Counted from the first letter of the stretch, positions 1-5,257 are shown. The stretch: 5,335 nucleotides of DNA from Clostridia bacterium (GCA_017537105.1 JAFWBZ010000341.1:1-5335), one strand, 5' to 3'. Notes: generated from the sequence alone by a model not told the origin. Made by a program: numbers and translations.

Positions 1-31
1 AGAATTATTATAAAAACATTACATAAGGTTT

Positions 32-122
32 GTTTTGTGCCGGTTTTTAAAAGATATGCAGGAAATGATTCATAAGGAATCCTTTGGAGGAATCCGCAGA
101 GAATAACAAAGAGGCACAAAAC
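32..122. repeat. 10-bp perfect inverted repeat, 71-bp spacing
   Basis: GTTTTGTGCC at 32-41 is the exact reverse complement of GGCACAAAAC at 113-122. The arms are too far apart for a simple terminator hairpin, but they could close a larger RNA structure in a transcript reading through from either side. Between the arms lies the 8-bp direct repeat AGGAATCC (75-82, 88-95) and a small GATTC/GAATC hairpin (67-71, 77-81). No known element is recognised. Confidence 0.45.
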
Positions 123-142
123 GCCGGGAAACTGTCCCCGGG
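115..142 (-). terminator. candidate terminator of the PH-domain gene
   Basis: Read on the minus strand just past the stop codon at 157, CCGGG and CCCGG (137-141 and 124-128) can pair around an 8-nt loop and are followed by CGTTTTGTG. A competing stem (TGTCC 133-137 with GGACA 144-148) overlaps it. The stem is only 5 bp and the T-run is interrupted, so this is a weak candidate. Confidence 0.35.
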
Positions 143-156
143 AGGACACAGTGCAC

Positions 157-657
157 TCAGGCTTGGGCGGAGACTCCGCGCAGCAGCTCGTCCAGCGCGG
201 TCTTCAGCCGGAAGGTCTCACCCTCGGACGCGGCGTTGAAGGTGAAAAGCCCGTCGACCGTCTCGACTGTCACGCAGCTGTGGACCCGGGGGTGCACGCA
301 CAGGCGATAGGTCTGCCACTGGTCGTTGCGCCAGGTGCCGTACCAGCAGCCGGCCTGCTGCCCGCCGCGGGCACAGGCGCCGTAGTCCGGGTTGGTGTAC
401 AGGGTCACACGGCGAATGTCCGCGTAGGCCACGGTGGTTGCGGATCGATCCGGCGCGGTGACGATGAGGGCGTCAGGGGCAAATTCCAGCTGCATGCCTC
501 CGGCGCGCAGCCGGTCGCCCGCCAGGGCCGCCGTGCCGAGGGCGACGATGGCCGCCGCCAGCACTGCCAGCAGTGCGCGCTGCCACCAGCGCATGCCGGT
601 CCGCCGGACCGGGCGCCTCTCATACGTGCCAAATCTGCTCTGCATCTGCATGGCCAT
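157..657 (-). CDS. small membrane-anchored PH-like domain protein
   Basis: This is a 166-residue protein if started at the ATG at 657. It has a short basic N-terminus (residues 8-25, with RR and RRT), one hydrophobic helix (about 25-46, rich in A, L and V), then an outer or peripheral domain. The C-terminal part resembles the small bacterial PH-like domain family found in Clostridia: a strand segment 'LIVTAPD', a segment 'YADIRRVTLY' (78-87), then a WYGTWRNDQWQTYRL stretch (105-119) matching the family's G-T-[FW]-x-N-D pattern, then 'FTFNAASEGETFRL' (138-151) before a final helix. Members are generally annotated only as PH domain-containing proteins and have no settled function. Four cysteines (95, 104, 120, 128) lie in this domain and might form disulfides if it is extracytoplasmic. 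The start is uncertain: ATGs at 657, 651 and 645 are all in frame. The GGGGG at 658-662 touches the first and is best spaced for the one at 651. A longer frame to 747 would run through the hairpin and promoter described below and is unlikely. Confidence 0.72.
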   Translation of the reverse strand: MAMQMQSRFGTYERRPVRRTGMRWWQRALLAVLAAAIVALGTAALAGDRLRAGGMQLEFAPDALIVTAPDRSATTVAYADIRRVTLYTNPDYGACARGGQQAGCWYGTWRNDQWQTYRLCVHPRVHSCVTVETVDGLFTFNAASEGETFRLKTALDELLRGVSAQA

Positions 658-677
658 CCCCCGCAATTCGTGAAAAT

Positions 678-698
678 GGCAGCCCGCGCCGGGCTGCC
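678..698 (-). terminator. 9-bp stem hairpin after the MFS gene
   Basis: GGCAGCCCG (678-686) and CGGGCTGCC (690-698) form a perfect 9-bp GC-rich stem with a 3-nt loop. On the minus strand it lies 83 bp after the transporter's stop and is followed by ATTTTC, a short T-run. It is a plausible intrinsic terminator for the transporter transcript. The same hairpin would form the extreme 5' end of a transcript started from the promoter at 704-733. Confidence 0.55.
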
Positions 699-703
699 TG
701 GAT

Positions 704-733
704 ATTGTACCACTGCGAGGGCGCCGCTGTACA
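704..733 (-). promoter_or_regulatory. candidate promoter for the PH-domain gene
   Basis: On the minus strand, TACAAT (704-709) is preceded by TG plus one base, giving an extended -10. TGTACA (728-733), four of six matches to TTGACA, lies 18 bp upstream. The predicted start near 697 leaves a leader of about 40 nt that begins with the 678-698 hairpin. Identification rests on sequence pattern alone. Confidence 0.45.
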
Positions 734-781
734 GGGCGGCGAGGCATTTGTCGGGAAAATGTTGGATTGGATTCACAAGGA

Positions 782-1963
782 TTAAGATTGGGCGTCCGCC
801 GCCGCGCCGGGGCGCGCGACGCAGCAGAGGCGCTCGTGCATGCAGATCATCAGCGCGGCGATGGCCAGCAGCCAGAAGGGCAAAAGCCCGGTGGAAAGCG
901 CGTCGGCGGCCAGGCCGAACAGCGGCGGCATCAACAGGATTCCCACGTAGGCGCTGGCCATCTGCACCCCGATGAGGGCCTGGGAGCGATTCGCCCCGAA
1001 GTGGTCGGGTGTCGCATGGATGATGCTGGGGTAGATGGGGGCGCAGCCCAGGCCGATGGTGATCAGCCCCGCCATGGCGACCGCGCTTCCCAGGGGGAGC
1101 AGCATCAGGAGGATGCCCGCCAGGGCGAGGCCCTCGCCGATGCGGACCATCTGCCGGTCGTTGCACCGGAAGGTGACGAAGCCGCTCACGGCGCGGCCCG
1201 CGGTGATGCCGATGTAGAACAGGCTGGCGAGGCTCGCGGCGCGCTCCGTGGAGACGCCCCAGTGCTCCACCAGGTAGGAGCTGGCCCACAGCCCGGCGGT
1301 GACCTCCATGGCGCAGTAGCAGAAGAAGGTGATCATCACTTCCTTTGCCCCGGGGATGCGCAGGATTTCCGGCAGGGTGAGTGCGCGCGCCGGCGCGGAG
1401 TCGGCGGATGCCGCTCTGCGCTCCTTCCAGAGCGGCAGGCTCAAAAAGAGCACGGCGGTCAACAGCACCTGCAGCGCGCCGATGATGCGGTAGCCGCCGT
1501 TCCAGTGGAGGCCGCGGGAGAGGGCCAGGCCCATGACGGCGGGGCCGACGGACGCGCCGATGCCCCACATGCAGTGCAGCCAGCTCATGTGGCGGCTGGC
1601 ATAGTGGAGGGCGACGTAGTTGTTCAGCGCGGCGTCCACGCTGCCCGCGCCGAGACCGTAGGGGATCGCCCACAGCAGCAGCAGCCAGTAGCTGCGCGTG
1701 ATGGAAAAGCCGAACAGCGCCGCGGCGGTCATGGCCACGCTGATGGCGGTGAGTCTGCCGGTGCCGAGCCGAAGCGTCAGCCGGTCGCTCAGCAGGCTGG
1801 AGACCACGGTGCCCGCCGCGATGACCATAGAAACCGCGCCCGCATAAGAGAGGGGCACGCCGAATTCCAGGTGCATGGTGGGCCAGGCCGCGCCCAGCAG
1901 CGCGTCCGGCAGGCCGAGGCTGATGAAGGCCAGATAGATGATGGCGAGCAGCAGGTGGATCAT
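782..1963 (-). CDS. MFS transporter, fucose-permease-like, 12 helices
   Basis: The product is a 393-residue integral membrane protein of the major facilitator superfamily, predicted to move a small solute (possibly a sugar or related compound) across the cytoplasmic membrane; the substrate cannot be read from sequence. Hydrophobic segments fall in two groups of six around a hydrophilic central loop at about 180-205 (KERRAASADSAPAR). Typical features are the first helix with LGLPDALLG (16-24), the loop-2/3 motif SDRLTLRLGTGR (59-70, the MFS motif A region), and YGLGAGSVDAALNNY (102-116) in helix 4, which fits the sugar/FucP-like MFS proteins common in Firmicutes. The length is normal for the family. 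I chose the ATG at 1963 because the hydrophobic first helix begins at once and GGGGAG lies 11 nt upstream. The longer frame to 2029 adds polar residues and runs into the promoter area. The gene is transcribed divergently from an AraC-type regulator, its probable controller, and is followed by a hairpin terminator. Confidence 0.9.
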   Translation of the reverse strand: MIHLLLAIIYLAFISLGLPDALLGAAWPTMHLEFGVPLSYAGAVSMVIAAGTVVSSLLSDRLTLRLGTGRLTAISVAMTAAALFGFSITRSYWLLLLWAIPYGLGAGSVDAALNNYVALHYASRHMSWLHCMWGIGASVGPAVMGLALSRGLHWNGGYRIIGALQVLLTAVLFLSLPLWKERRAASADSAPARALTLPEILRIPGAKEVMITFFCYCAMEVTAGLWASSYLVEHWGVSTERAASLASLFYIGITAGRAVSGFVTFRCNDRQMVRIGEGLALAGILLMLLPLGSAVAMAGLITIGLGCAPIYPSIIHATPDHFGANRSQALIGVQMASAYVGILLMPPLFGLAADALSTGLLPFWLLAIAALMICMHERLCCVARPGAAADAQS

Positions 1964-2014
1964 TGGATGCGACACTCCCCGATGTTTTTTGCAGGTTGCG
2001 GTGCTCTTTGACGA

Positions 2015-2043
2015 TTGCGCCGCGACCAAAGGCGTGTTATAAT
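2015..2043 (+). promoter_or_regulatory. sigma-A promoter for the araC-type gene
   Basis: A perfect TATAAT (2038-2043) carries an extended -10 TG (2035-2036) and lies 17 bp after TTGCGC (2015-2020), a partial -35. The predicted start near 2050 gives a leader of about 70 nt to the ATG at 2121. The -10 overlaps the -10 of the opposing promoter. Confidence 0.6.
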
Positions 2044-2070
2044 TATAGCATCCTTATTCGCGGCTGGATA
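2042..2070 (-). promoter_or_regulatory. promoter for the MFS gene
   Basis: On the minus strand, a perfect TATAAT (2042-2047) is preceded by TG plus one base (2049-2050 on the plus strand read CA). The 17-bp-spaced -35 position (2065-2070, TATCCA) is poor, so the promoter would rely on the extended -10 or on an activator. The predicted start near 2035 gives a leader of about 70 nt before the transporter ATG. Confidence 0.55.
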
Positions 2071-2077
2071 GGAATAA
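2054..2077. promoter_or_regulatory. candidate operator, inverted repeat in divergent region
   Basis: TTATTC (2054-2059) and GAATAA (2072-2077) form a 6-bp inverted repeat with a 12-bp spacer. It lies just downstream of the rightward -10 and across the -35 zone of the leftward promoter, where a regulator could repress one and affect the other. AraC proteins often bind direct rather than inverted repeats, so assignment to this regulator is uncertain. Confidence 0.3.
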
Positions 2078-2120
2078 TCCGCCGATTTTCTGGTAAAATT
2101 CCGTCAAAGGAGGGACGGCC

Positions 2121-3023
2121 ATGCTGTCGCAGTGCAACACGATACTGGACCGCTCCAACCGCGAACAGACGAAGCATGGCACGGCGAGCTTTCCGATCGC
2201 CTGCTACCACGACGACCTGGCCCGGGAGGCGGTGCCCTGGCACTGGCACGACGAGGTGGAGGCGTTTGTCGTCAGCGAGGGCACGGCTGTCGTGACGCTG
2301 GGGACGGAGAGTTGTGTCGTCCGCGCGGGAGAGGGCATCTTCATCAACGCGGGCGTGCTGCACAGCTGCGAGGCGTTCGGTGCGGATGGAAGCCGCCTGC
2401 ACAGCCTGGTCTTTCATTCCCGGCTGGTGGGCGGGAGCGTGGAGAGCGTGTTTCACCAAAAATATGTGCTTCCGGTGACCGAAAACCGAGCCTTTCCCGG
2501 CATCCACCTGCGCCGGGACGTGCCCTGGCAGGCGGCGCTGGCGGAGGAGATCGAGGGCGCCTGGCAGGACTGCGTCGCGGAGTCCCCGTACTTCGAGCTC
2601 CGGGTCCGCGATCGGCTCTCCCGGCTGCTGGCCGGGCTCGGCGCGCGCCTGGCCTCCATGGAGACTCCGGGCAGTCCCCGGACGCTGCGGAACGGCGAGC
2701 GGATCAAGGCCATGCTGCAGTTCATCATGGATCACTACGGCGAGGAAATCACCAACGCTGACATCGCCCGCAGCGCCTCGGTCAGCGAGAGCGAATGTCT
2801 GCGCTGCTTCCGGGCGACCATCGGCTCCACGCCGATCCGCTACCTCCGGGAGTACCGCGTGGAGCAGGCGGCGCAGATGCTGATATCGACGGAGATGCCC
2901 GTCGGGGAGATCGCCGCCAGGTGTGGCTTCCTGGATGCGAGCTACTTTACCAAGACCTTCCGCGAACTGAAGGGCGCGACGCCCGGGGAATACCGGAGGG
3001 CGGGAAGGGGGAGTGGGGGATAG
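2121..3023 (+). CDS. AraC-family regulator with N-terminal cupin domain
   Basis: This 300-residue protein is a standard-length AraC/XylS-type DNA-binding transcription factor. The N-terminal sensor is a cupin beta-barrel (about 25-100). Its first motif follows the pattern H-x-H-x3-E-x6-G (H41, H43, E47, G54). Its second has G70, G78 and H81 in the right spacing but N76 in place of the usual proline. A linker with helices (135-190) leads to the C-terminal domain: the first helix-turn-helix (about 210-232, ITNADIARSASVSESECL) and the second (about 259-281), which contains the family signature region RVEQAAQMLI...EIAARCGFLDASYFTKTFRELKGATPGEYR (246-291). Conserved residues such as I264, C268, G269, F270, S274, Y275, F276, F280, G285, P288 and Y291 are present. 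The start is firm: AAAGGAGGG at 2106-2114 lies 6 nt before the ATG. The gene is divergent from the MFS transporter, and by the usual local-regulator logic it probably controls it in response to a small molecule. The convergent suf operon next door ends in a shared terminator region and is probably unrelated. Confidence 0.92.
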   Translation: MLSQCNTILDRSNREQTKHGTASFPIACYHDDLAREAVPWHWHDEVEAFVVSEGTAVVTLGTESCVVRAGEGIFINAGVLHSCEAFGADGSRLHSLVFHSRLVGGSVESVFHQKYVLPVTENRAFPGIHLRRDVPWQAALAEEIEGAWQDCVAESPYFELRVRDRLSRLLAGLGARLASMETPGSPRTLRNGERIKAMLQFIMDHYGEEITNADIARSASVSESECLRCFRATIGSTPIRYLREYRVEQAAQMLISTEMPVGEIAARCGFLDASYFTKTFRELKGATPGEYRRAGRGSGG

Positions 3024-3083
3024 AGCGCAATGTATGAACCTCGCGCCTCCATGTCCTGCTTTCCCGTGCAGCACACACAAAAC

Positions 3084-3125
3084 CAGGGGTTGTCCCAACG
3101 CGCGCCGGCGCCGGGACAACCCCTG
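3084..3125 (-). terminator. strong intrinsic terminator of the suf operon
   Basis: CAGGGGTTGTCCC (3084-3096) and GGGACAACCCCTG (3113-3125) form a perfect 13-bp stem around a 16-nt GC-rich loop, which itself contains the self-complementary GCGCCGGCGC. On the minus strand the stem begins 22 bp after the sufB-like stop codon and is followed by GTTTTGTGTGTG, a reasonable U-rich tail. On the plus strand it follows the araC-type gene by about 60 bp, but the tail there (CCATTGATATTATT) is poor in T-runs. It may therefore terminate mainly leftward transcription and only weakly rightward. Confidence 0.8.
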
Positions 3126-3147
3126 CCATTGATATTATTGATAATCC

Positions 3148-4065
3148 TTATTTCAGGAACCCGTTGATGATCTGTTCCTCAGCCTCGGATTCGGTGAGGC
3201 CCAGGGTCATGAGCTTGACCAGCTGTTCCCCGGCGATCTTGCCGATGGCGGCTTCGTGGATCAATTCGGCGTCCACGTCGTTGGCCTCCAGCTGGGGCAC
3301 GGCCAGGATGCGGCCCCGATCCATGATGATGGAATCGCATTCGGTGTGGCCGTGGCAGGGGGCGTTGCCGGTGAGACAGGCGTCGAACTTCTGGTAGGAA
3401 TCGTCCCGGGCCACCGAGCGGGACACCACGTCCGCGCTGGCGCCCGCGCCGTTCAGCTCCACCCTGTACACGCTGAGGGCGGACTGGCTGCCGTGGGTCA
3501 TCAGGCGCTCCTTGACGATCAGCTTCGCGCCCGCATCCAGCTTCGCCAGGGTGGTGCGGTCGGTGGAGTCCACACCGCGGATTTGCACCATCTCCATCTC
3601 CATGAAGCTGCCCTCTTCCATATAGACCTCGGTGCCGGGGTTCAGGATGCGCTTGCCGGTGCCGTCGCCCTCGCCGTAGTGCTTCTCGACGTACTTCACC
3701 CGGGCGTTTTTGCCCACGTAGAAGCGGTGGATGCCGTCGTGCTCGCTGTCCTGCACCCCGCAGTTGTGAATGCCGCAGCCGGCGACGATCACCACGTCGC
3801 TGTCCTCGCCGATGAAGAAATCGTTGTACACGGTCTCCTTCAGGCCGGACTCCGAGAGCACCACGGGGATGTGCACGCTCTGGCGCTTCGTGCCCGGCTG
3901 GATGCGGATGTCGATGCCGTTGCCCTCCGGCTTGGAGGTGATTTCGATGTTGGCGGTGCTGCGCCGCCCGGCGCTCTGGCCGTTGGCCCGGATGTTGTAG
4001 GCGCCCTCGGGCACCTCGTGCAGCCCGGCGACTTCCTCCAGAATGCGCTTCTGAATCGTATCCAT
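3148..4065 (-). CDS. sufB: SufB/SufD-family Fe-S scaffold, short SufBC type
   Basis: This 305-residue protein belongs to the SufB/SufD family, the scaffold on which Fe-S clusters are built in the cytoplasm with the ATPase SufC. It is much shorter than classical SufB (around 470-500 residues) or SufD (over 400) and matches the short proteins of two-gene SufBC systems (SMS, SUF-like minimal system). Residues 80-220 read as a repetitive beta-rich core typical of the family beta-helix (for example GIHRFYVGKNARVKYVEKHYGEG, 111-133). The C-terminal region is the best conserved. C243 in TECDSIIM and H270-E271 in ELIHEAA align by pattern and spacing with the functional Cys405 and the His433-Glu434 pair of E. 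coli SufB; this alignment was made from memory, not computed. The end, AEEQIINGFLK, is the usual SufB/D helical tail. Further cysteines are C97, C102 (GCGIHNCG), C230 and C237. The ATG at 4065 follows sufC by 6 bp, and its AAAGGAG lies inside the end of sufC, which implies translational coupling. No cysteine desulfurase gene is nearby. smsB would be an equally good symbol. Confidence 0.9.
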   Translation of the reverse strand: MDTIQKRILEEVAGLHEVPEGAYNIRANGQSAGRRSTANIEITSKPEGNGIDIRIQPGTKRQSVHIPVVLSESGLKETVYNDFFIGEDSDVVIVAGCGIHNCGVQDSEHDGIHRFYVGKNARVKYVEKHYGEGDGTGKRILNPGTEVYMEEGSFMEMEMVQIRGVDSTDRTTLAKLDAGAKLIVKERLMTHGSQSALSVYRVELNGAGASADVVSRSVARDDSYQKFDACLTGNAPCHGHTECDSIIMDRGRILAVPQLEANDVDAELIHEAAIGKIAGEQLVKLMTLGLTESEAEEQIINGFLK

Positions 4066-4071
4066 CTCGAA

Positions 4072-4809
4072 TCAGCTCCTTTCCTGCAGCCGGTCGCAGC
4101 TGCTCATGGCGGAGGCCGTGCCGATCAGAGAGGGCAGAACCTCGTCCCTGGGGCCGTGCTTTTCGATGCGCCCGTCCGCTACCACGATGATCTCATCCGC
4201 GATGTTCAGGATGCGCTCTTGGTGGGAGATGACCAGTATGGAGCTGTGCTCGATGGATTTGCGCATATCCTCAAACACGCGGATCAGGCTCTGGAAGCTC
4301 CACAGGTCGATGCCGGCCTCCGGTTCGTCGAACACGGACAGCCGCGTGCCCCGGGCCAGTATGGTGGCGATCTCGATGCGCTTCAGCTCGCCGCCGGACA
4401 GGCTGGCGTTGACCTCGCGCTGGATGTAGTCGCGGGCGCACAGGCCGACCCGCGACAGGTATTCGCAGGACTCGCTCACGGTGAGCTCCCGGCCCGCGGC
4501 GATGCGCAGCAGGTCGATCACCTGGATGCCCTTGAAGCGCACCGGCTGCTGCAGCGCATAGCTGATGCCCAGCCGCGCGCGCCCGGTGATATCCAGGTCC
4601 GTGATGTCCTGCCCGTCGAACAGGATCTGCCCGCCGGTGGGCCGACGCACCCCTGCGATCAGCTTGGCGATGGTGGATTTCCCGCCCCCGTTGGGGCCGG
4701 TGATGACCACGAATTTGTTCTCCGGGACGGCAAAGCTGACCTCCTTCAGGATGTCCACATGGCCGGCGTCGTCGTCCACGTCAAAGCGTATGTTTTTCAG
4801 TTCCAGCAT
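4072..4809 (-). CDS. sufC: SufC-type ABC ATPase for Fe-S assembly
   Basis: This 245-residue cytoplasmic ABC ATPase powers the SufB-type scaffold and is not a membrane transporter subunit. All nucleotide-binding motifs are intact: Walker A GPNGGGKST (38-46), a Q-loop at Q87/Q88 (YALQQPV), the ABC signature LSGGE (137-141), Walker B LSVFDEP (157-163) with catalytic E162, the D-loop EAGID (164-168) and the switch histidine H196 (VISHQE). The wording LSGGELKRIEIA and DEPEAGIDLWSF is characteristic of SufC rather than importer or exporter ATPases. The length is normal for SufC. I chose the ATG at 4809 because the first beta-strand (LELKNIRF) starts there and AGAGGAG lies 11 nt upstream. An in-frame extension to 4887 is low-complexity and entirely inside the neighbour. 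The start lies inside the last 29 bp of the DUF134 gene in another frame, so translation of the two is probably coupled. Confidence 0.93.
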   Translation of the reverse strand: MLELKNIRFDVDDDAGHVDILKEVSFAVPENKFVVITGPNGGGKSTIAKLIAGVRRPTGGQILFDGQDITDLDITGRARLGISYALQQPVRFKGIQVIDLLRIAAGRELTVSESCEYLSRVGLCARDYIQREVNASLSGGELKRIEIATILARGTRLSVFDEPEAGIDLWSFQSLIRVFEDMRKSIEHSSILVISHQERILNIADEIIVVADGRIEKHGPRDEVLPSLIGTASAMSSCDRLQERS

Positions 4810-5194
4810 AGTCGTTTGCTCTCCTCTGTGTGTCGGATGGTTCCGTGACGGCGCTGCCCTCCGCCGCGCCGGGGCTGCAGCAGCCATAGCCGCAGGGGGA
4901 GGTGTGGTCGCAGAGCCGGACGCTTCCGCCGTCGATCACCAGACCGCGGCCGTCCACGATGGCCTGCGCCAGCTTCTGCCGGGCGGAGGCGTAGATCTCG
5001 GTCACCGTGGTGCGGGAGACCTGCATGATCTCCGCGCACTGTCCATGGGTGAAGCCTTCCCGGTCCATGAGCCGGATCGACTCATATTCGTCCAGCGAGA
5101 GCGTCACTGCCGCCGCGCCGCCATCGCAGTCCGGAAGAAAGCGCGTGTGCGCGGGCAGCGCGCAGATCCTGCGGCGTCGCTGCGGCCTCGGCAT
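4781..5194 (-). CDS. DUF134/UPF0251 helix-turn-helix protein, Cys-rich tail
   Basis: This 137-residue protein starts with the family's hallmark MPRPQRRRRICALP (1-14) and a short strand region. A sigma-70 region-4-like helix-turn-helix follows (about 35-78), containing LSLDEYESIRLMDREG (32-47) and VSRTTVTEIYASARQKLAQAIVDGR (59-83). This is the standard DUF134 architecture; family members are presumed DNA-binding regulators but are poorly characterised. After the domain comes LCDHTSPCGYGCC with cysteines at 95, 101, 105 and 106, then a disordered tail. C11 and C23 are also present. The cysteines suggest metal or Fe-S binding, which is inference. The ATG at 5194 is preferred because GGAGG (5203-5207) lies 8 nt upstream; the in-frame GTG at 5203 overlaps that site. 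It is the first gene of the suf operon, directly under a consensus promoter, and overlaps sufC by 29 bp. That placement makes a role in controlling Fe-S cluster assembly reasonable. Confidence 0.88.
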   Translation of the reverse strand: MPRPQRRRRICALPAHTRFLPDCDGGAAAVTLSLDEYESIRLMDREGFTHGQCAEIMQVSRTTVTEIYASARQKLAQAIVDGRGLVIDGGSVRLCDHTSPCGYGCCSPGAAEGSAVTEPSDTQRRANDYAGTEKHTL

Positions 5195-5202
5195 GCCGTT
5201 CA

Positions 5203-5207
5203 CCTCC
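5203..5207 (-). promoter_or_regulatory. ribosome binding site fixing the DUF134 start
   Basis: GGAGG, read on the minus strand, lies 8 nt before the ATG at 5194 and partly overlaps the upstream in-frame GTG (5201-5203). This favours the ATG as the real start codon. Confidence 0.75.
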
Positions 5208-5216
5208 GTTTGTTTC

Positions 5217-5228
5217 CGTCATATGTCG
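5217..5228. promoter_or_regulatory. candidate operator, imperfect palindrome at suf start site
   Basis: CGTCATATGTCG is a 12-bp palindrome with one mismatch per half-site, centred on CATATG. It covers the predicted transcription start (near 5222), directly downstream of the -10. That position suits a repressor, possibly the DUF134 protein itself, but binding is not shown by the sequence. Confidence 0.3.
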
Positions 5229-5257
5229 ATTATATCAGCAGACTCACATCCTGTCAA
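5229..5257 (-). promoter_or_regulatory. full-consensus sigma-A promoter of the suf operon
   Basis: On the minus strand TTGACA (5252-5257) and TATAAT (5229-5234) both match consensus exactly, separated by exactly 17 bp, with an extended -10 TG at 5236-5237. The predicted start near 5222 leaves a leader of only about 28 nt before the DUF134 ATG, too short for a riboswitch. Such a strong promoter suggests high expression or tight repression. Confidence 0.88.

Larger units (their letters stand above)
1..156. other. AT-rich non-coding segment with small repeats
   Basis: No convincing reading frame is present. The first 120 or so bases are clearly AT-richer than the rest of the window, and the change in composition falls near 123. 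The segment contains a 10-bp inverted repeat (32-41 and 113-122), an 8-bp direct repeat (75-82 and 88-95) and a possible terminator for the leftward gene next to it. TATAAT occurs on the minus strand at 7-12, but no credible -35 box sits at the right distance, so I do not call a promoter. It is most likely an intergenic region between the minus-strand gene at 157 and an unseen gene to the left. Confidence 0.6.

Noticed and set aside
7..12. Minus-strand TATAAT near the left edge as a promoter
   Set aside because: No reasonable -35 at 16-18 bp and no TG extension; common by chance in AT-rich sequence.
722..741. CGCCGC/GCGGCG hairpin as the MFS terminator
   Set aside because: Six-bp stem without a T-run on either strand; the 678-698 hairpin is better.
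405..1673. 422-residue minus-strand frame overlapping the MFS and PH-domain genes
   Set aside because: Arg/Pro/His-rich out-of-frame translation of genuine genes, with no motif.
767..2011. 414-residue plus-strand open frame opposite the MFS gene
   Set aside because: Low-complexity, Gln/Gly/Asp/His-rich translation without hydrophobic core; a shadow of the transporter gene.
2008..2043. TTGACG (2008-2013) as the -35 of the rightward promoter
   Set aside because: The distance to TATAAT at 2038 is 24 bp, too long for a sigma-A promoter; TTGCGC at 2015-2020 gives 17 bp.
2043..3119. 358-residue minus-strand frame opposite the AraC-type gene
   Set aside because: Antisense shadow of a well-supported regulator; it would also run through the divergent promoter region and the terminator.
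3256..4848. 530-residue plus-strand open frame opposite sufB and sufC
   Set aside because: It is antisense to two clearly conserved genes, is rich in A, V, H, D and G as expected from the complement of GC-rich codons, has no recognisable domain, and has no ribosome binding site that I could see.
5195..5222. Riboswitch or leader peptide ahead of the suf operon
   Set aside because: The predicted leader is only about 28 nt, too short to hold one.
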